DNA of 64,000 nucleotides, taken from the NCBI GenBank assembly GCA_964640795.1, contig CAZXIN010000005.1:98100-162099 (forward strand), given 5' to 3'. This DNA is from M269 sp964640795. Its GTDB lineage: Bacteria; Pseudomonadota; Gammaproteobacteria; Enterobacterales; Alteromonadaceae. A program made the position numbers and the translations under genes. This document shows positions 45,905-55,423 of this stretch, piece after piece. Positions within the stretch are counted from its first letter, which is position 1. The number at the start of each line of letters is the position of its first letter. The notes under the pieces are model-generated. The model was not told the DNA's origin, did no database searches, and saw only the letters and a program-made list of their open reading frames with translations.

Positions 45905-48187
45905 CTAGTTAACCGGACAGATAGATACATTGTCTATACCACCTTCAATAATATCACCAGCACTACCACCATCACTTGCGCTTACTCTGATAACAACATT
46001 AGACCCTGCTGGAATATTTGCAGTTGCATTGGTCCAGCTTGCTGCCGTACGAACATCACCAATATTCACTAAACTATTGAAACTAGAACCACCATCAGTC
46101 GAATACTCTAGCAAATAGAAGTCACCACTCGCATCGTCTCCTGTATCACGCTGCCCGTGAAACCAGTCAATTGATAGTTGCGAAGCGTCATTAACCGCGA
46201 TATCAGGTGACCGTGCTACACAAACACCGCCATCCACATCATTAACGCCAACACTTGAGTTAGTTGCTGTAAATACCGCAAAACCGTTTCCATCAGAATC
46301 ACCAGCAGGCTGAGTAGTTACTCCAGAATCACCCTGTAAAGTTGGGTTAGTTCTGACGTAAGTTCCCGATGAACAAGTACTAGACGGATCGATAGTCCAC
46401 CCGGTAGATGTACCGAAGTCATCTTCAAATGAACAGCTCGCTACTGGAGGAGGTGGAGGTGGTGGTTGTCCGCCATCTGTACAAGATGACAAAGTGAACG
46501 CACAAACTCGTGTATTCCACTCAAAAGTTCCCGTCGTTTCTACATATTCATTTGTATGCCAAAACGTGCAATTGTCTACCGGATCGACGCTGGTGCTTGC
46601 ATAGTCTGCCCAACGGTTTGCTCCGGTCGTTGAACCTGTTCCATCAACACAAACCTGTTCGGTTTGCACTTCACCTGGTCCGTCAACCCCTCTCTCATGC
46701 ACTGTAAAATAAATGGAAGGGAAAGACGTTGAACTAGAACGAGTATAGCCGATACCGATGTTACCAACGCCATCTACCGAAGCGGATCCCATCCAACGGC
46801 TAAGCCCATCATCAAAATCAACGACACCAATTAGGTCGCCATTGTCACCAATAGACGCTACACCTGTGGAAGGGTTAATATCTAAACCAACCCACATGAC
46901 ACCTGCACGATCTCCGCCTACATCAACATTTGTCGTCACCACAGATTTCAACACGCCTTCAGAAGGGAAATAACGGTTGTTGAATCGGTACATGGTAAAA
47001 CCAGCTAAACCATCAATTGAACCCGCACCAGGTTGCTCAATACAGTCACGACTAAAACCACAAAGATTTTGATCAAACTCTGGAAGCGCGACACTTGCAA
47101 TTTCATTCAGTGTAGAATTTGTCGGGTTGCTAAAGTCTGCACACACTTCCCACATACGAATTCGATCGGAACCAGGAATACCGAAGGATTGGACGTCTGT
47201 TGCATGCACAATGCGGTTACAAGTACCTTCTGGTGGTAAATCAGGCCCCTCTAAGTGCCCCACTTCAGCCCCAAAGGCATTGCCACCATCAATACTCTGA
47301 AATTGAATAAAGCTAGCGTTGGGGTCACCCGCCAACATCGCTTGACGATCGAATATATTGACATTCACACCGGCAAAGCCAGGACTAAACTCATGTGTGG
47401 TCATGTAATAACCGTCAGGCCATACGCCTATCTTTGGATAGTCATTAAAACCATTAGGGCTAACAACAAAGTCATACAAAGTATAAGGCCCCGTAGGATC
47501 TTCACCATCAGACAATGCAACACACTGGTGCCCATCCGCTACCGCGGTGCCTGTGAATTGGCTAAATAACCAACGACCAGCTAAGTGATCATAAAGTACG
47601 ATAGGGTCACCTGCGTTTTCAGTTTCGCAAACACCACCAAAGCCTTGCCAAAAGATATTTCCAGGCAGTGGATCTCCCGCTCTAGTACCATCTTTATTAA
47701 AGAAAACCCAGCCTAAATTAACGTACTGAACATAATGCGTTAACCCTACGTCACCATTAGTATCTGGCGGCGTGATCATGCCACCATTAATGTTAGCGTT
47801 ATCACCATTTGAAAACCCTTCGACACTGATATTTGCTGTCGGCGTGTTCCCCGTTGGTACAAAGTCAAATACCCTATTGAGCTGAGCCCCCCCTCCTTGC
47901 TGAGTTTCTTGCCTTTGCCTACCTCTTTCCAAAAGCTCTTCCGGCATGCGGATAACATTGATTTCTCCAGTTCCACTACTACGCTTAGTCGTTCCGTTAT
48001 TTCTATTGCCTCTAAGCTTTTCTTGTAGTTCACGTAAACTCTTTGTACGAGCATATCGAGCAGCACGAAGCTTCTTCCCGATCTTAGCTTGTTTATTTTC
48101 TGGCCCTGAAGTTTGCACCTCTTGGGCTTGCACATTGGTCCCAATTATCAGCAATAATGCTGAAAAAAAACTAACGTAATATTTCAT
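45905..48187 (-). CDS. Large secreted multidomain protein of unknown function
   Basis: 760 residues with a signal peptide, a long beta-rich body (residues about 110-580) with WADYASTSVDP and a carbohydrate-enzyme-like look but no catalytic motif I recognise, a poly-Pro linker (GQPPPPPPPV), and a C-terminal beta-sandwich (CSFEDDFGTSTGW to SICPVN) of the kind used for binding or sorting. Cys are abundant, implying disulfides. Probably extracellular. Confidence 0.6.
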   Translation of the reverse strand: MKYYVSFFSALLLIIGTNVQAQEVQTSGPENKQAKIGKKLRAARYARTKSLRELQEKLRGNRNNGTTKRSSGTGEINVIRMPEELLERGRQRQETQQGGGAQLNRVFDFVPTGNTPTANISVEGFSNGDNANINGGMITPPDTNGDVGLTHYVQYVNLGWVFFNKDGTRAGDPLPGNIFWQGFGGVCETENAGDPIVLYDHLAGRWLFSQFTGTAVADGHQCVALSDGEDPTGPYTLYDFVVSPNGFNDYPKIGVWPDGYYMTTHEFSPGFAGVNVNIFDRQAMLAGDPNASFIQFQSIDGGNAFGAEVGHLEGPDLPPEGTCNRIVHATDVQSFGIPGSDRIRMWEVCADFSNPTNSTLNEIASVALPEFDQNLCGFSRDCIEQPGAGSIDGLAGFTMYRFNNRYFPSEGVLKSVVTTNVDVGGDRAGVMWVGLDINPSTGVASIGDNGDLIGVVDFDDGLSRWMGSASVDGVGNIGIGYTRSSSTSFPSIYFTVHERGVDGPGEVQTEQVCVDGTGSTTGANRWADYASTSVDPVDNCTFWHTNEYVETTGTFEWNTRVCAFTLSSCTDGGQPPPPPPPVASCSFEDDFGTSTGWTIDPSSTCSSGTYVRTNPTLQGDSGVTTQPAGDSDGNGFAVFTATNSSVGVNDVDGGVCVARSPDIAVNDASQLSIDWFHGQRDTGDDASGDFYLLEYSTDGGSSFNSLVNIGDVRTAASWTNATANIPAGSNVVIRVSASDGGSAGDIIEGGIDNVSICPVN

Positions 48188-48403
48188 TGTTTAAAACACT
48201 CCAAAAGAACAATCCTTGATTTCAAAAACTTAAGCCGGCCTTGACATAAGCTCTTGAGAAAGCGCAGACAGCTTTAGCTTTCCCTTATTCGTTTACAGCA
48301 TATTTACTCGTTCATGCTCGACGCGTGTTACCTTCACAGGAGCCCTCTCTAACTAGTAGGGGAATATCAAACTAAAGCAGGAATAAGAAAATTAGTTACT
48401 CGC

Positions 48404-49417
48404 TCATTGATAAGTTCGAGCTACCAGTACACGATGAGTTTCTACGTGTAATGGCTTGTCACTTTGTAATGCGTGACGAAATATTTCCGTTGCTTGATGA
48501 CTATCCCAAGCGACTAGAGCATTCAATGCAGCTTTACTGACGCCTGGCGCATTGGAATAAAGCAGCGCAGTAAGTCTTTCAATATCCTGTTCTTCAACGT
48601 TGTCTCCGATGATACGCGTACATGTCCGTACCTTAATTGGCAGTAAACTCACTAAGTTATATTCAACCCCAGCTTCATCCACAGTTTGTCGACAGAGGTC
48701 TACAAGCCAACCTTTACGTTGCTTTGCAGGGAATGCGCGGGCAGCGGTAAGCAATAGCTCTTGCTCAAGATCTGGTAACACTTGTGATTTCAACAAACGC
48801 CGATAAGCTTTAGCTTGTTTTCTACTGAGTTGATCATGCAAATCATTACTTAGCATGAATTGGAATACGGCCAGGCGTCTCTCTCTGACATTTTCTTCAT
48901 TCATTAATTGAACAAAAATAGCGTCGATAACGTCACTAGCATCATAAGTTTTACGACCTATTTTGCTTTTCTTTGAGGATGTAAACATATACCTCAAAGC
49001 ATCACTTGAGCGATATATTGCGGCACCAGCCAAACCGTGAATAATAGTCGGCCCATTAGGGTTTTCTTCAATGACATCACGATATAGAAGGTGTTTACGG
49101 AGATAGCTGTAAACCACGATATATTGCTGACCTAACTCAATATTGACTGATTCACGAGTAGGGAACTTTAGTGTTTCGACAGGCTTTGCCTCTCCCCAAA
49201 TATCTGCAACTTTATCTAAGGTCACTGCCCCATTATCCGATTGAGCACGCGCTTTAAATTCGGCAATGATGTAGCGCTCTTTATAAAACTCCTCTATGGG
49301 CGCTTTTACTGGCTTTGCTGCAAAAACTGGCATAAATAATGGCAAAATAAGAAATAATAGAGAAAGGCTAAAGACATGAGAGTGTCGCCTCGTACAGTGC
49401 CTGTGAAATCGATTCAT
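48404..49417 (-). CDS. Periplasmic HEAT-like protein of unknown function
   Basis: 337 residues, signal peptide SLSLLFLILPLFMPVFA, then helical repeats (about 160-330) typical of HEAT or alpha-alpha superhelices (ALNALVAWDSHQATEIFRHAL). I do not recognise a family. 217 bp downstream of nothing obvious, same strand as the large secreted protein gene. Confidence 0.5.
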   Translation of the reverse strand: MNRFHRHCTRRHSHVFSLSLLFLILPLFMPVFAAKPVKAPIEEFYKERYIIAEFKARAQSDNGAVTLDKVADIWGEAKPVETLKFPTRESVNIELGQQYIVVYSYLRKHLLYRDVIEENPNGPTIIHGLAGAAIYRSSDALRYMFTSSKKSKIGRKTYDASDVIDAIFVQLMNEENVRERRLAVFQFMLSNDLHDQLSRKQAKAYRRLLKSQVLPDLEQELLLTAARAFPAKQRKGWLVDLCRQTVDEAGVEYNLVSLLPIKVRTCTRIIGDNVEEQDIERLTALLYSNAPGVSKAALNALVAWDSHQATEIFRHALQSDKPLHVETHRVLVARTYQ

Positions 49418-50078
49418 ATAACGTCACCAATGCGGCACATCATCAGTATCAAAAGTAAAAAACTTGAAAGAAAGCTAGACAGTCAATTTATAAAAATCCA
49501 TTTATTTACGCTCAATACAATAAATCATGCCAATATTATTTTTAATTAAATAAAACTGATACATCTTAAAGCTCAGCTACCAAAAAGCGCTTGAAATTAT
49601 TTCAAGTTGCCCAACGAAATGCGAAAGGCCTATATTCAGAGAAGCCAAAGCTCTACTCAAAAATCCTATCCAACCCAATAAGGGCAGTCTCAACAAGGCT
49701 TTCACATAGACTAAAACCTCTATATTTTCTACCTCTATGACACAAAACAAATCATTAGACATTAAGAACACTATCATAATGGTAATTTTTGTACACAATT
49801 AATTTAAAAAATAATGGTTAACTTTATTCTTAATAAAAATTTCTTGAGAACTTTATTATTAACAGCTATTACGACTGCTTTGTAATTTAGTTGATTCAGA
49901 GTATGTGGGTGCCTACTTACCGAAAGTTGCGATACGAGGAACTAATAGGGCTGATGATGAGTATTAGCGTGTCTGCCAACACAAAAGCATAAACACCTTC
50001 TCTATAAGTTCTTTCATTGATGCTCTATATTCAGCTCAAAATGTTTAAGGTATTGAAGGGAAAAGGTGGGGCATATAG
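49418..50078. other. Gene-poor stretch
   Basis: 661 bp of AT-rich DNA without a supported gene. A 73-codon minus-strand ORF at 49577-49798 resembles translated intergenic repeat DNA and lacks a ribosome site. The right part holds no clear promoter or terminator. Confidence 0.4.
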
Positions 50079-51950
50079 CTATAGGTTGTAGGTTAATTTA
50101 AATTGAAAGTCTCTTCCTCTAGCCAGTGGTGATAAGTCATCGGTGCTTTGTAAATACTCTTTGTCTGTCAAGTTATTCAAACTCATTGAGAAGCTTAGCT
50201 GATTGTTTATCGCCAACTCGACACCCGCATTAAGCACAGTAACAGAGTTCACGGGTTGTTCACTTGGCCCAAAATCCTGCTTTGACTGACGCAACGACAC
50301 CTGCCCGAACATTGTCCACCGCCCAATAGCATAGTTTGTCGACAGTTGATGTTGATTTGGGCTAATGTCAGAGACCTCATTGCCATCCTGATCTTCGCCG
50401 CTCAACCACTGTCCTCCGAGCCTAAAATCCAACCGCTGATTAGCTTGCCATATCATGTCATAGCTCGCACCAATCACTTCTGCTTGCTCTAGGTTTCTAA
50501 ATTGTAAGACGTCTTCTGAAACCTCAATGCGCTCAATATAATTGTCTATCTGTTGTCCGAATAGTTGAAGTTCAGCTGATACACTGTCGCTTTTATAATA
50601 CAAAGTACTTTGCAGGTTAATGCCTTGTTCTGTTTCCAAATTAGGATCACCAATGATGAGCCCCCTTGGTGACTCACCATTAAAAAACAGCTCACTGAGT
50701 ACAGGTGTGCGATAAGCTGAGCTGAAGTAAAAGCTTGTCGACCATTTGGGCGATAATGGAACATTAATGCCCGCAAAACCACTCACATTGGCGTCTGTGA
50801 AACTTTGCTGATTGCTTTCAAGTCGTTGCCACCCAAAGCGAGCACCAAATGCCAATGAGAAATGCTCAAGTACTTTAGAGGCATCAATAACGCCGCTGAT
50901 GTCTTGTGTATTACCATCCAGTGTTACGTTGTCGAACACCAAGACATCGTCGGAGGTTAGCTCTCTTTCTGTAGCTTTAACATCAGCTCGGCCTTGGAAC
51001 TCAGCACGCCAATTAACCAACCAGGAATGCCATCGTTCAGCTCGACCTACTTTCGCACCGTAGTCAAAGGAGTCATTACGAATTTGATTAAAGCGAGAAC
51101 CTATGCGTTCAATATCAGTGTCTAGTCTGGATTTATGCCAGTAAACTGATAAGTCAATGTCATTCAGTAAAAAGCTTAATTTACCTAACCAGTGATCATT
51201 CGTTGGATAGGTTGTGATACGGCTATTTGGGAAGTCGCTCGCGGATTTACCGATATTATTTCCTTCACTATATAAGGAGAAAACCTCGGTCAGCAAAGTA
51301 TTTTCAAAGTTGATCCGAATGGCACCACTATGCTGTTCAAACTGGTCAAACAAAGGTGTGCCGTCTGCTGACTCCCCGTTCGCTGCATTACGGGTATTAA
51401 CAAGCAGATCAACATTGTGAATACTATCAAGGTAAGTTAGATTTCGTTGACTCTGATTTGTACCATAGCCGGCAGAAAGTACTGCTGAATCGGGCGAACG
51501 CAACACAAAATCGACACCACCACCAATGGCACCAGAACCTAAATAAGTCGACGCAGCACCACTCGCTATAAAGGCTTGTTCAATAAAGTCAGGCGCAACA
51601 AATTCCGCAGCACTGCCTGCTCGTCTATCAGTGAAAATAGGAATACCTTCAACTAAAGTTTGCACCCGCCGACGTGAAAAACCCCTTATGTTGATAACCT
51701 GTAACTGCCCTCCTTGGCCATTGAAGCTCACTGCAGGTTCTTGTACCAATAAGTCAGCGAGCTGATTGGCTGCATATCTATTCTCTGTTTTGACAGTATT
51801 TTGCGGCAAGATGCGTTGCAAAGTATTATAAAAAAGTGGCTCCTTACCTTTCACTGTGATGCGTTCAATATCGTCCGCCACAGCATAGCAACACTCAACT
51901 AGAACTAGAGAAGGAATGGTCAGCCATCTAAAATAAGAAGTAATCGACAT
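50079..51950 (-). CDS. TonB-dependent receptor, BtuB/FhuA-like plug
   Basis: About 623 residues. Signal peptide (LTIPSLVLVECCYAVA), TonB-box-like ERITVKGKE, plug INIRGFSRRRVQTLVEGIPI, FIASGAASTYLGSGAIGGGV, then a barrel ending FQFKLTYNL. The last residue is Leu, not the usual Phe. Shorter than the first receptor and more like vitamin B12/heme/metal receptors. Cargo not determined. ATG at 51950 preferred; a TTG at 51968 is possible. Confidence 0.88.
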   Translation of the reverse strand: MSITSYFRWLTIPSLVLVECCYAVADDIERITVKGKEPLFYNTLQRILPQNTVKTENRYAANQLADLLVQEPAVSFNGQGGQLQVINIRGFSRRRVQTLVEGIPIFTDRRAGSAAEFVAPDFIEQAFIASGAASTYLGSGAIGGGVDFVLRSPDSAVLSAGYGTNQSQRNLTYLDSIHNVDLLVNTRNAANGESADGTPLFDQFEQHSGAIRINFENTLLTEVFSLYSEGNNIGKSASDFPNSRITTYPTNDHWLGKLSFLLNDIDLSVYWHKSRLDTDIERIGSRFNQIRNDSFDYGAKVGRAERWHSWLVNWRAEFQGRADVKATERELTSDDVLVFDNVTLDGNTQDISGVIDASKVLEHFSLAFGARFGWQRLESNQQSFTDANVSGFAGINVPLSPKWSTSFYFSSAYRTPVLSELFFNGESPRGLIIGDPNLETEQGINLQSTLYYKSDSVSAELQLFGQQIDNYIERIEVSEDVLQFRNLEQAEVIGASYDMIWQANQRLDFRLGGQWLSGEDQDGNEVSDISPNQHQLSTNYAIGRWTMFGQVSLRQSKQDFGPSEQPVNSVTVLNAGVELAINNQLSFSMSLNNLTDKEYLQSTDDLSPLARGRDFQFKLTYNL

Positions 51951-52011
51951 CAGAGAAAAATACAACAAACAGGGTATAATTTATACCCATAGTATTAAAT
52001 AAAAAAACAAA

Positions 52012-52036
52012 AGGCACTTCAAAAGCCGAAGTGCCT
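52012..52036 (-). terminator. Terminator of the first Asp-box gene
   Basis: AGGCACTTC and GAAGTGCCT form a stem with an AAAAGCC-type loop; on the minus strand it is followed by TTTTGTTTTTTT. Confidence 0.9.
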
Positions 52037-52054
52037 CATTCAGTTCAGGGTAAA

Positions 52055-55000
52055 TTAAGGTGCTTTAACAGCTTTAACCTTTTTCAACAAATTGAGACTC
52101 GATTGTTCAAACGCCTGATTAAACTCTGCAACATCATCAGCCAATAATCCATTCACAGCATTAACTCGTTCATCTAGGTGACGGCGTGCTATCTTCATAA
52201 ATGCTTTTGCAGTATCGGAAGGTTTGCCGTAATGGCTACCTAAGAAGAACGCTACTCGGCCTAACTTGCTATTCAGCGTATAACTAGTATCAACAATACC
52301 AACAGCATCTGACTCACCTCTAATCTGCTTATCTTGCTCCTTAATTTGCTTAAGCAACTCATCGCCTTGCTCATTCAATTTAGTCAAAGGATGATCATCC
52401 TTATCTTCAACATCAGACAGCATTGCTTTTGCTTTACTTTGTACTAACTCTACATTGGTTTTGGTATCAGTTAACGCATGAATCATATCCGATACCGTAT
52501 TTTGCATAGCAGAGAACTCATTCATCATTGATTGGCGCTCTTCCAACGCCCCTGCACTCAATTGATAACGAGGATCTTGTAAAACCTCAGCAGTACCAAT
52601 CACTTCGTTATCATTAAGTGTGATCTTGAAGGTATATGTGCCTGGCAATGCTTGCACAAAACCCGGAGGCAGAATGTCTTTATCTTCTTTAGGCTCATCA
52701 CCCGGTAATGGGCGTGTTCCGTCTAAGTTCATTGGCCATACAACCCGATTAATACCCTGTTTAAGCGTAGTGACGAAGGTACGAACGACTTTACCATTAG
52801 AATCACTAACCTCGACACGTGCTTTAGCAGAAGGCTTCTTCTCATCTTTTGATTCATCGTCGTCTTTCTTCGCTGCTTTCTCTTGGCGTAATTTGATACT
52901 ACGCACTTTATCTTTGTCAGCATCAGGGTGTTCTAAGAAATCGCCAGAGGCCATTACATTCAACACAACACCAAAGACTTCATTGTCGCCTGCAAAAGCA
53001 CCACTCCCCCAAAAACGCGTGCTCGGTGCTCTATTTGATGTGTATTGTTGACCATCTGATGTCGACAGTAATGCAAGCGGTTCTTTAAAGCTATCGTCAC
53101 TCAGCCCACGTAACGGGCTGTAGTCGTCAATAACGATGACTGAACGACCGTGAGTACCTAAAACAAGGTCATTTTCACGCTCTTGAATCGCCATATCCAT
53201 CACAGAAACTGTAGGGACGCCCTGAGTAAATTTAAACCAATCTCCACCACCCGATGTCGATACATATAGGCCAAGCTCTGTCCCTAGGAAAAGTAAGTTA
53301 GGATCAACATGGTCTTGTTGGATCGATAAGGCATAACCTCTTAGATTGTCGTCGCCAATATTTCTGAACCGAGAACCAAAGTTTTCAATTTTGTAGACGT
53401 AACTGGTCATGTCTCCACGTCTATGATTGTCAAAGACAACATAGGCTTCACCCGCTTTATGAGGAGATGGTTCAATATGAGGTACCCAAGTATTTTTAGG
53501 AACACCTCGAACTTTATTCTCTATACTCTTCCATGTTTTACCGCCGTCTTGCGTAATATGAATGCGACCGTCGTCCGTACCTACCCATATAACACCCTGT
53601 TTAACGGTACTCGGTGCAATAGTGACAATACTGGTAAAGTTTTCAGCTGCGGTTACATCTGATGTGATACCGCCTGAATCTTTAAAACGTTGCCAATCCT
53701 TGTTATCTGTCGTCATGTCGCCAGAGATAACTTGCCAAGATGCGCCACGGTCTGTCGACTTATGTACGTACTGGCTACCGTAGTAAATGGTACTTACGTC
53801 AAATGGGTCTTGTGCTAACCCAGCATTCCAATTAAATCTCAGATCTTTTTCGGTTCCGTCGTCATTCAGCGGAGGATTAGGGCGAACCAGTTTTTGTTCT
53901 CCTGTATTTAGATCCCAGCTAACTAAGTTACCGCCTTGCGACATCGCATAACCAGCTTCATTATTGTCTGGGAAAGGCATAGCATCAAAGCCGTCACCAA
54001 AGCCAATTTCTTGCCAGTGAACACTGCGGATACCACCACTGTTCCAAACTTCAGCAGGACCACGCCATGTCCCGTTGTCTTGCAATCCGCCGTATATGTT
54101 GTAAGGGTGAGCATCATCAACTCGAATATGATAGAACTGAGACACAGGCAAGTTTTGTACATAACGCCATGTATCTGCCTTATCTTGTGTAATGGCAATA
54201 CCACCGTCATTACCTAGTATAAGGTGATCTGAGTTATTCGGATTTAACCAGAGTGTGTGGTTATCAATGTGAATAGTGTTCCCTGCAGCACAGCAGTCTA
54301 CCTGCGCTATCGGAGCAAAGGTTTTACCACCGTCAATAGAGCGACGAACACGCGTAGCGATATTGTAAACAATGTTGTCGTTATTCGGATCAACTTCTAA
54401 TTCGGAATAATAGAAAGGCCTATCGGCAACTCCGCGCTCTGTATTCACTTTGGTCCAAGTGTCACCACCGTCATCTGAACGAACAAGTGCACTTTTCTCT
54501 GCTTCAACTAGCGTGTATATACGATTAGGATTACTACGAGATGGTGCTATGACCATACGGCCTAAATTCCCTGCAGGTAATCCGTCCTCTTCTGTTTTAC
54601 GTGTCCAGTTCTCACCACCGTCGATAGATACATACAAGCCTGAACCTTCACCGCCTGACTCAAAGCGATAAGGCCAGCGTCTGAATTGCCACATGGCAGC
54701 ATATAGCTTGTTAGGATTGCTGGGGTCCATTTTGACGTCCGTCGCCCCAGTTTTTTCATCGACATACAGCACTTTGTTCCATGTTTTACCGCCGTCTACT
54801 GTTTTATATAGACCACGATCCGTATTTTCTGACCATAAAGTTCCTAGTGCAGCGACATAAGCAATATTGGGGTTTGTGGGATCGAGCGCGATACGATTAA
54901 TGCGTTCTGTTCCTTCTAACCCAATCTTCTTCCAAGTTTTACCGCCATCGATGGACTTAAACATGCCACCGCCATAGGAAGTCGAGTTACGCGTATTGCC

Positions 55001-55324
55001 TTCACCCGTACCTACCCAAATAACACTAGGGTTACTTTGGTCGATAGCAATGGCACCGATAGAAGCAAAATCCTGATCATCAAAGATAGGATCCCAACTC
55101 AACCCTGCATTAACAGACTTCCACAATCCGCCTGTCGCCGTACCCGCGTAGATAATATTAGGATTTGATACCACTGCTTCTATATCTGTGATTCGGCCAC
55201 TAGTCGCGGCAGGTCCGATGGCTCTGGCTTTAAGACCTGCCAGCAAATCACTATCAACAGCAACCGCTTGATAAGAAGCAAGGCCTAAAGCAGCACATGC
55301 CGCTAATTGGATCAGTTTTTTCAT
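52055..55324 (-). CDS. Secreted Asp-box/VPS10-like propeller protein, copy 1
   Basis: 1,089 residues with signal peptide (LIQLAACAALGLASYQAVA). Many Asp-box motifs (KSIDGGKTW, KTVDGGKTW, VSIDGGENW, RSDDGGDTW, ITQDGGKTW) build one or two beta-propellers, as in sortilin/VPS10 and sialidase-like proteins. The last 300 residues contain an Ig-like part (VRTFVTTLKQGINRVVW) and a helical end. No sialidase Arg triad was identified, so it is probably non-enzymatic or an unusual hydrolase. 99 bp after its paralogue. Confidence 0.85.
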   Translation of the reverse strand: MKKLIQLAACAALGLASYQAVAVDSDLLAGLKARAIGPAATSGRITDIEAVVSNPNIIYAGTATGGLWKSVNAGLSWDPIFDDQDFASIGAIAIDQSNPSVIWVGTGEGNTRNSTSYGGGMFKSIDGGKTWKKIGLEGTERINRIALDPTNPNIAYVAALGTLWSENTDRGLYKTVDGGKTWNKVLYVDEKTGATDVKMDPSNPNKLYAAMWQFRRWPYRFESGGEGSGLYVSIDGGENWTRKTEEDGLPAGNLGRMVIAPSRSNPNRIYTLVEAEKSALVRSDDGGDTWTKVNTERGVADRPFYYSELEVDPNNDNIVYNIATRVRRSIDGGKTFAPIAQVDCCAAGNTIHIDNHTLWLNPNNSDHLILGNDGGIAITQDKADTWRYVQNLPVSQFYHIRVDDAHPYNIYGGLQDNGTWRGPAEVWNSGGIRSVHWQEIGFGDGFDAMPFPDNNEAGYAMSQGGNLVSWDLNTGEQKLVRPNPPLNDDGTEKDLRFNWNAGLAQDPFDVSTIYYGSQYVHKSTDRGASWQVISGDMTTDNKDWQRFKDSGGITSDVTAAENFTSIVTIAPSTVKQGVIWVGTDDGRIHITQDGGKTWKSIENKVRGVPKNTWVPHIEPSPHKAGEAYVVFDNHRRGDMTSYVYKIENFGSRFRNIGDDNLRGYALSIQQDHVDPNLLFLGTELGLYVSTSGGGDWFKFTQGVPTVSVMDMAIQERENDLVLGTHGRSVIVIDDYSPLRGLSDDSFKEPLALLSTSDGQQYTSNRAPSTRFWGSGAFAGDNEVFGVVLNVMASGDFLEHPDADKDKVRSIKLRQEKAAKKDDDESKDEKKPSAKARVEVSDSNGKVVRTFVTTLKQGINRVVWPMNLDGTRPLPGDEPKEDKDILPPGFVQALPGTYTFKITLNDNEVIGTAEVLQDPRYQLSAGALEERQSMMNEFSAMQNTVSDMIHALTDTKTNVELVQSKAKAMLSDVEDKDDHPLTKLNEQGDELLKQIKEQDKQIRGESDAVGIVDTSYTLNSKLGRVAFFLGSHYGKPSDTAKAFMKIARRHLDERVNAVNGLLADDVAEFNQAFEQSSLNLLKKVKAVKAP

Positions 55325-55423
55325 AGATTTTCCCTGATGTTAGAATTCTTATTTCATTTCAACATAATGACATTACAGTTTGTACTAGCTCTGCACAATA
55401 CTACAGGCTAGTACAAACAAAAC

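Noticed and set aside
49577..49798. 73-codon minus-strand ORF
   Set aside because: No ribosome site, no family, and a composition like translated intergenic repeat DNA.
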